From Pogostemon cablin (taxonomy: Eukaryota; Streptophyta; Magnoliopsida; Lamiales; Lamiaceae): a stretch of DNA of 64,000 nucleotides. The stretch's first letter is position 1. Every line of letters begins with the position of its first letter. Shown piece after piece: positions 57,560 through 64,000 of the stretch. The notes under the pieces are model-generated. The model was given only the letters and a program-made list of their open reading frames with translations, was not told where the DNA came from and did no database searches. A program made the position numbers and the translations under genes. The stretch lies in contig CM042962.1 in NCBI GenBank assembly GCA_023678885.1, forward strand, positions 19,110,336-19,174,335. Direction: 5' to 3'.

Positions 57560-59139
57560 TGATGAGTGATATTTTCACCTAAATTGTAGTGTCTTTTTAT
57601 ATCTGTTTTTGCATTATTTTATCCGTATTTATGTGTATTTTGGTGGTGATGTGTTTTTATGGGATTGTGTGAGAATGAGCTTATATGTGTTAAATCAGGT
57701 AAAAAATGAAGCGAAAACGAAGTCGGGAGAAAGAAGGAGGCAAAGCAGCACACAAACATGGCTGGCAGTGTTTGGCACACGAGGCGTGTTGCGCGCACAA
57801 CCAGTGTGCTGCAGACGGCCCTGTAAGAATATACCGAGAGCGCGCATCAGAACACACAACACTGCCACCCCTGTGGCCGTGTACCGCACATGAGCCGTGT
57901 GCAGGAACACGGGCCGTGTACCAAACACGGCCCTGTAAGTGAAACCCGTGTACTGACACCTGAAACACCTACACGGCCACCCTTGTGGCCGGGTGCCGCA
58001 CACGAGCCGTGTAGGTGCTGAACTCAGAAAAATTCCAGAAACTTCTAGAAGCTTCCCAAGGGGTATAAATACCCATTTATTCAACATTTGATAAAGGATC
58101 CGAAATTGAGAGCCTGTTCACACACATCACACACTATTTCCTTCATTTTACACCACCATCTTCATCCATTCACTATCCATTGGATCTACCTTCATTCCAC
58201 CATCAAAAACTTCATCCAATTGAGGAAAAGAAGCAACGAAGAGAGGAAGATTGCAAGGGTAGAAGAAGATTACCATTGGAAGCATCCAAGGGTGTTTTCA
58301 TCTAACTTTTGTATTGAATCCTATTGTTTATCATGTTTTGTAAAGATCTTAATGTCTATGTTAATGTTCTTATGAATATGGTAGGCTAATCTCCCTTGTA
58401 AGATTAGCAACATGAGAGTTGTTGGATAATTATGGGATTTTATGTATTTTAATTCATATGTTGATTGGGTAAATGGATTTTCCATCATTGATGTTTGAGA
58501 TCTTGAGGTTTGTGATGGTTTGTGTGTTTAGTTGTTCTAAATATGTGATTAGATTGAGAATTCAATTATATGTTTAGGATAATTGAGTGAATAATTTCAT
58601 CAAACACTTCATGTGCATTATAAATTGTAAAGAGATTGAGAAATCCTTTAGAATTTAGAACCCTTTGATAGAACATGTGATTGGTTTGATCGAGAGGTTG
58701 ATTAATTGTGTGAAGAGACTCTCATTTCAAGCTTAGTACCTAGTTGGAATTGTTTGAGTGAGAACCAATCCGTTGAGCTATTCGATATTCATGTCCTATC
58801 CATCTCGAGAGAAAGTTTAGGTGAACTTATTGTTGGCCCTTGATCCTATATCCATGATACATATGAATTTGATACATAATTCCTAGAATTACTACTTCTT
58901 GATTGTTGTAAATCTCACTCTTACTTAACTTGGAAAAACACCCTTCATCCATCTATTTTTATTTGATTGACCATTGCTTGCTTCGATTGATTTAATTTTC
59001 TTATTTTAACAACCTATTCATTGTTGATTCGTCTCTATAAAATTGCAAGAAACGTGATATCGCTTAAGCTCTAGTACCTACCTCTCTGTGATTCGATAAA
59101 TTGTTGAATTGGTCATCCCAACTACAAAATAGCTAATCA
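57560..59139 (+). repeat. Element D 5' LTR
   Basis: 1580 bp, TGATGAGTGA...GCTAATCA. GC-rich CACG-word block at 57740-58020, TATAAATA at 58064-58071. Confidence 0.9.
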
Positions 59140-59141
59140 AA

Positions 59142-59159
59142 TGGCGTCATTGCCGGGGA
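59142..59159 (+). promoter_or_regulatory. Primer-binding site, element D
   Basis: TGGCGTCATTGCCGGGGA, tRNA-Asp-type with two mismatches. Confidence 0.85.
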
Positions 59160-59391
59160 GGTAACGGTCGCTAGAAGTTTGACGAAGGATCATTTCGAGT
59201 GATCTTAATAGTGACATTTTTATTTTATTTGTTTACTTGTATTTGCTTTTGAAAATCTTGTTCTAACTTCTTTTGCTTTGAAGGTGTATGCAAACAAGAT
59301 CCAAAGGGAAACAAATAGAACCTGTTAATTGGGGATTGAGCATACGTTGAGAAGGAGAAGAAAGGAGAACAAATCAACAAATAGTGAGTTA

Positions 59392-61216
59392 ATGGAGAAT
59401 TTCCAAGAAGATAATCGTGTGGGGATAGAGCATGATGGGGAAGGAGGACAAAATGTAAACGTGCAAGACAACGCACATCAAGTCAATGCTAATCCTCCTC
59501 AACAAGCTCAACAAAATTTTGGAGCTAGAAACAATCAAGCTTTGCTTCAACAAATGGTGCAACAAGTTTTAAGGCAACAACGCTTTCCACAAGCTTATGC
59601 TCCTCCACAACAAGCTTATGTGTCACCACCACCTCCGGTGCAACATGGATTTCAAAATGATCAAAGGGTAATTCGGGATTTCTTCATGCCAAAGGCCGTG
59701 CCAAATATGATGGGTCCACCAATCAATGACAACAACTTTGAATTTAAAGCAGGTTTGATTTCTATAGCGAGAGAGAAACAATTTAGTGGAACCCCGAATG
59801 AAGATCCTAATGCTCATCTAGCTCAATTATTGAGATTGTCAACACCTTGAAGATGAATGGGGTGAGTGAGGATTATATAAGAATGAGGTTGTTTCCGTTC
59901 TCGTTGAGGGATCGCGCCCGATCATGGCTATCCACCATTACTCCCGATACGTGCAACACATGGGATGAGCTTGCATAAATATTTTTGAACAAGTATTTTC
60001 CACATTCTAAGATGCTTCAAATGAAGAGCTTGATTACTCAATTCAAGCAAATGTCTCAAGAGAGTTTTTATGAAGCGTGAGAATGGTTTAAGGATATGCT
60101 ACGCATGTGTCCACAACATTGCTTCCCGGAGAATCAACAAGTTAGATTTTTCTATCATGGATTAGTAAATGGTCAAAGAGTGCTTGTTGATGCTTCGGCG
60201 GGTGGATCCCTACTTGGTGTGACTCCGAAAAGGGCAATAAGGATATTTGATGAGATTGCTACGAATGTTTATCAATGGCCATCGGAGAAAGTACGTGGAT
60301 GCTATGGTTTTGAGAATTTTGATCAAGGGCAACAGTTTAGTGTGAAGAGCTTGAATGTTGAGCCAAGTGTGCCATAAATGCCAAGTGTTGAAGCGATAGT
60401 GACGGAAATGTTGAGGCAAATGAGTTTGAACCAAGGTGTGAATCAAGGAACTAACATGGTTGAAGGGCTACAAAGTGAGCAAGGTGTGCTTCCTCCGAAT
60501 GTTGTGAATGGGGAACAATGGGCTATGTCGAAGCCAAAAATAGAAGATGTGTTGTACATGCAAGGAAGGGGTTATCATGGGAATTACCAAATTAATTTCC
60601 AAGGTAATTTTCCATCAAGGCAAGGAGGCTTTAATAGTCAAGCGAGTGGAAGCTCTTACCCACAACAACCAAGGCAATGTAACTTCTCCTACTCTAATCG
60701 GAGTAATGCGGTTGCTCATCCTCCGGGATATCAACCGGGGGCCAAGGCACCAAACAGTAAAGGGAAGACATCTATATATGAGCTACTTGAACAATTGATA
60801 GCATCAAACAAAGCTCAAGATGAAGCTTTGAAAAAGGCGGAAGAAGCAAATGAAAGGAGGCTCAAGGCTGTGGAGTATAATGTGGGACAAATTACAAGTA
60901 CCTTGAGTGCTCAACAAAAAGGAAAGTTTCCAGCCACAACCGAAGTCAATCCGAAAGCTCAATGTTTGTTTGTTCATATGGAAGAGGAACGAAAGGTTGA
61001 AGAAAGGTTGGTGGAAAGCAAGATTGTTGGAGAATGAAAGAAGAGCAAAGGCCTAAATGGATACCTAAGTGGAAGAGGGTGCAAGAGGAAAAGAAAGTGG
61101 AGGAGAAGATGAAAGAAGAGGAGTACAAATATGATTATTGGGGTATTCCGATCACTCCATTCCCTATTCCCTACCCACAAATGTTTGTAAAGGAGGAGAA
61201 GAAAAAGGAATTTTAA
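59392..61216 (+). pseudogene. Element D gag
   Basis: MENFQEDNRVGIEHDGEGGQ, a Gln/Pro-rich stretch (QQMVQQVLRQQRFPQAYAPP), then the Athila gag core NNFEFKAGLISIAREKQFSG and GTPNEDPNAHLAQLL. The frame breaks at 59848; the core continues in another frame with stops to RMCPQHCFPENQQVRFFYHG and VDASAGGSLLGVTPKRAIRI. A TAA at 60375-60377 is followed in frame by 60378-61037, with HPPGYQPGAKAPNSKGK and a Lys/Glu-rich coiled end. WGIPITPFPIPYPQ at 61138 parallels WGIPKTQVPIPFPH of element C. No CCHC knuckle. Not translatable as one protein. Confidence 0.8.
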
Positions 61217-61284
61217 GAGCATGTGAAGAATCTTAAGAAGAAGTATGAGAGAAAAAGAAAGAAGAGCAATCCAAAACAAGTGAG

Positions 61285-62040
61285 TTGATGCAAAAAGGGG
61301 GACTTACAAAAGTTGGTGATCCGGGAAAGTTCATAATTCCGTGTAATTTTGAAGGGAAGGGTACCCTTGATGCATTATCTGACTTGGGGGCAAGCGTCAA
61401 CGTGATGTCTCATGCCACGTTCAAAGATCTTGATCTTGGAGAGCTTAAGCCTACAACTATCCATCTTGAAGTTGTAAATGGTGAGGTTGTAAAGCCAATA
61501 GGATTCGTTGAAGATGTGGAGGTGAAAGTGAAAGGGCTAGCTTTCCCGGTAGACTTCATGGTGTTAGAAGTGAATGCGGACCCTCGAGTTTCACTCATTT
61601 TGTGAAGGTCATTTCTAGAGACGAGAATAGAAAAAATTGATGTTGGAAGAGAAGAGTTGTTTTTGAGCTCAAAAGGAGAGAGTATTACATTCTTGTGCAA
61701 TAAAGAAAAATGAGCCAAGTCTCATTTGAAGCCTCCGGATGATCTTATGGATCAAGACTCTATTCTCTTTGACAATTTAAATTTATTTCTTCATGATTAT
61801 ATGAAAATATCAAATTCTAACTTATCTTCTTATGTTGTTGATAGGATGAAGGCATCAGAGCTCGATTGGAAATTAGACAAAGGAGAAAGAGAAAGTCCAC
61901 TGGAATCACTTCTTGATGACGATTTGATGCTTGTAAGTAAGAATAGTGAAGTGGAACTTGTGGATAAAAAGAAGGCTAAGCAAATGTTCATAGTGAGGAT
62001 GCGAGGAGAGAGTGTGATGGACCATCCTTTGGTCCAATGA
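61285..62040 (+). pseudogene. Element D aspartic protease and following frame
   Basis: DPGKFIIPC, then the active-site motif SDLGASVNVMSHATF and GFVEDVEVKVKGLAFPVDFM, ending VSLIL and a stop at 61603-61605 where LILGRPF is expected, then RSFLETRIEKIDVG. It differs strongly from the element C protease (LEVVNGEVVKPIG against LQLADRSLTYPKG). After a second stop (61711) the frame 61726-62040 has an acidic, Leu-rich sequence (SELDWKLDKGERESPLESLL) that I do not recognise; no RT motif is present. Confidence 0.7.
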
Positions 62041-64000
62041 TCGAAAAATTCCATCCGGCTTGAAGACGTTAAACTTAGCGCTAAATGGGAGGCACCCCAT
62101 TCTTTTTATTTTTTTATGCTTGTTTTGTTGTTTGTTCTTATAGGTGGATTGTGCTTGTGAGAAAAGGCGCATTGAAGAAAAGATAAGTGCTTCATAGATT
62201 CGAGTAGGCATGTCGCATCACTTGTTGCAAACTTAATTCTCGACTCTTGTCTCGAGTTAAATTTGGGGGGCTAGTGTCTGGTGGACATTGCTCAAATCAT
62301 TGGATGCATATGCTTCTCCATAAAAAGATCATTGATGGAAACTACAAGGGTAAGTCCCACCACTTTTGGCAAACTTAAGTCTCCGCTTGTTTCGATTTAA
62401 GTTTGGGGGGAGAATGCGTGGTGTGACTCACCACTTGAGTGTGATTCTTGTAAAATTGACTCAATTTTAAAATTTTTCTTATGAGTATTGGTTGGATTTT
62501 GGTATGATTGGTGGTGATTGAAGTGCATGATAGTCCATATTTTTAATGAAATTGTTGAGCTAATGGTCTTGTTGAGCATGTATGAAAGGTATTAGAAGTA
62601 CGAATTGAGCTTGGAGCTAACAACTTCTACTACCAAATGCCTATTGAGGGAGTTGACTCTACACCCTATCACTTCTAATTGATTTTGATTTGGATTGTTG
62701 GATTAGCATGTTGCTTTATTTGTTATGTTTTGGGTAGTTTATTTTTCAATCAAAGGTTGGGATGAATTTGAGCTTAATTGTTATGGATGATATTATGAAT
62801 GTGTGTTTCATTGTTTTATTGATGGATGGATTTTTATTCTTGCATGTTATGTGTTTTGTTTGTTTCTTGTTTGTTGAGTCCTTTTTATGTTTTATGTGTT
62901 TTCTTATTCTTGCCTAGGGTTTGATTTGGTGGTTTGTTTTGGGATGTTGTGTGTCATTTTTTAATGTGAGTGAGGACATGTTGTGGTTGTAAGTGATGGC
63001 AAGATATGATTGAGAATCTCTACACTTTCAAATTGTGACATGTTTTAATTAACTTGTTCAAAATTGAGATGAATGTGGTGTAATAAGTTCCTTAAGGTCC
63101 AATGCATGAGCTTGTGAGAATTTGAGCATCAACCGTGCATACATGGTATTTTTCTTCATTAATGAATTGATTGTGTTTGATAAGCTAGAACTTGCTCAAG
63201 GACTATATGAATGAGCCCGATTTATGGAGATCAGTGACATGATCTAAGGTCATCCTTGTCATTAATAGTCATTGTCATATATTTCCATACCATGAACATC
63301 ATCCCTAGTCAACCACTTTGAGCCTATATGCTTATTTCTTTTGAATTTAGCACATTACAAGCCTTGATTATCCACGTGAACCTTATATATTTACTCTTTT
63401 GTGTGAGTGATTGAGGAGGTGGTAGCTAGAAAGGATAGATTGAATAACAAGAGAAGAAAATGAAATGGTAAACAAGCAAGAAAGATGATGAAAAGAGCAC
63501 AAGCAAAGAATGGACATGCAATCATAAAATAAGAAAAAGAGCAAAGTACCAACAATATGCTTAAGTACTTAAAAGTCCAAAGAAGGAAGCATGAATCAAA
63601 AGAAGCTCAATCTAAGGAAAGTTGTTGATTAGTGATTGTGATTACCAAAGTTGAGAAAGGAAGAAAGATAAGTTAAGGAATGGAAGAAAGTAGCTACATC
63701 TTCGATTACTTACACTTGATTAGTCACTGTATCCATATTCTTCCTACCCTACCAAAGAGCCTATCATTACAACCTAATTAAAGACCTTATTTATCATTAA
63801 TGGAAACTTTGGTGGTTTGTGAATGCAGTCCACGAGCAAGGTTATAGCGAGGCGAGTCAATCGATTGATGAGTCTTGTTTTACCACTTTAAATAGTGTTG
63901 AGTGACATTTATAACCTATGTGAGGCTTGGACTAAAAGGGACTATATTACACTATTATTCTCTTTGAATTGAACTTGTTAATAGTATTTGCATGTCATGA
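62041..64000 (+). other. Element D post-pol region and tail
   Basis: GACGTTAAACTTAGCGCTAA with TGGGAGGCACCCCA at 62067-62100 is the conserved stretch after pol. Two internal polypurine-like tracts follow (62257-62270 and 62396-62411). The tail runs parallel to elements C and E (CATCATCCCTAGTCAACCAC at 63298, TCCTACCCTACCAAAGAGCC at 63743). No gene. Confidence 0.7.

Larger units (their letters stand above)
57560..64000 (+). mobile_element. Element D: Athila gag-protease derivative (3' end outside)
   Basis: 5' LTR, primer site, gag, protease, then the post-pol region without RT, RNase H, integrase or third ORF. It entered the 3' LTR of element E after TGTAC (57555-57559). Its 3' LTR is beyond the window. 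It keeps the part of gag that element C has lost. Confidence 0.85.

Overview
This is a repeat-dense stretch of plant nuclear DNA, most likely from a eudicot: the one recognisable host gene is a two-exon major latex protein (Bet v 1 superfamily), and the rest is AT-rich and dominated by Ty3/gypsy elements of the Athila type and Ty1/copia elements with 1.2-1.4 kb LTRs. No rRNA, tRNA or CRISPR array was seen. Most reading frames are relics of transposon proteins or chance openings inside LTRs.

Layout. 1-1653: RNase H end and 3' LTR of a copia element. 1654-8900: MITEs, LTR fragments, tandem repeats and a 370-bp CACTA-type element with a TTA target duplication. 9000-11503: the MLP gene with a 2.05-kb intron holding a repeat. 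11760-13540: broken Athila pieces in opposite orientations and an ATACCG-rich repeat. 13555-31562: a minus-strand copia element (integrase, protease, gag, leader, primer site, LTR), split by a full-length but decayed Athila element at 17054-30178 (element C), which keeps gag, protease, RT, RNase H, integrase and a third ORF in the env position.

31563-51145: a second Athila-like element (B) that lost nearly all of pol and took three insertions: a 4.7-kb CACTA element (33526-38226), an internally deleted copia element (39766-44843) and a coding-free LTR derivative (F, 46435-51023, perfect CTTAA duplication). 51146-52846 is AT-rich with small repeats. 52847-64000: a coding-free Athila derivative (E) whose 3' LTR is interrupted by element D, which has gag and protease but no RT or integrase and runs off the window.

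The main theme is a graded series of decay: C (gag-pol-ORF3), D (gag-pro), B (gag), E and F (no coding). All keep the long non-coding stretch between the end of pol and the 3' LTR, with a hairpin and polypurine tract next to the LTR where that part is visible, which suggests this stretch carries cis-acting signals used when proteins are supplied in trans. In C the third ORF is preceded by an LTR-like GC-rich block and by what looks like a 5'-UTR intron. All coordinates and comparisons were made by eye; no search or alignment was run.
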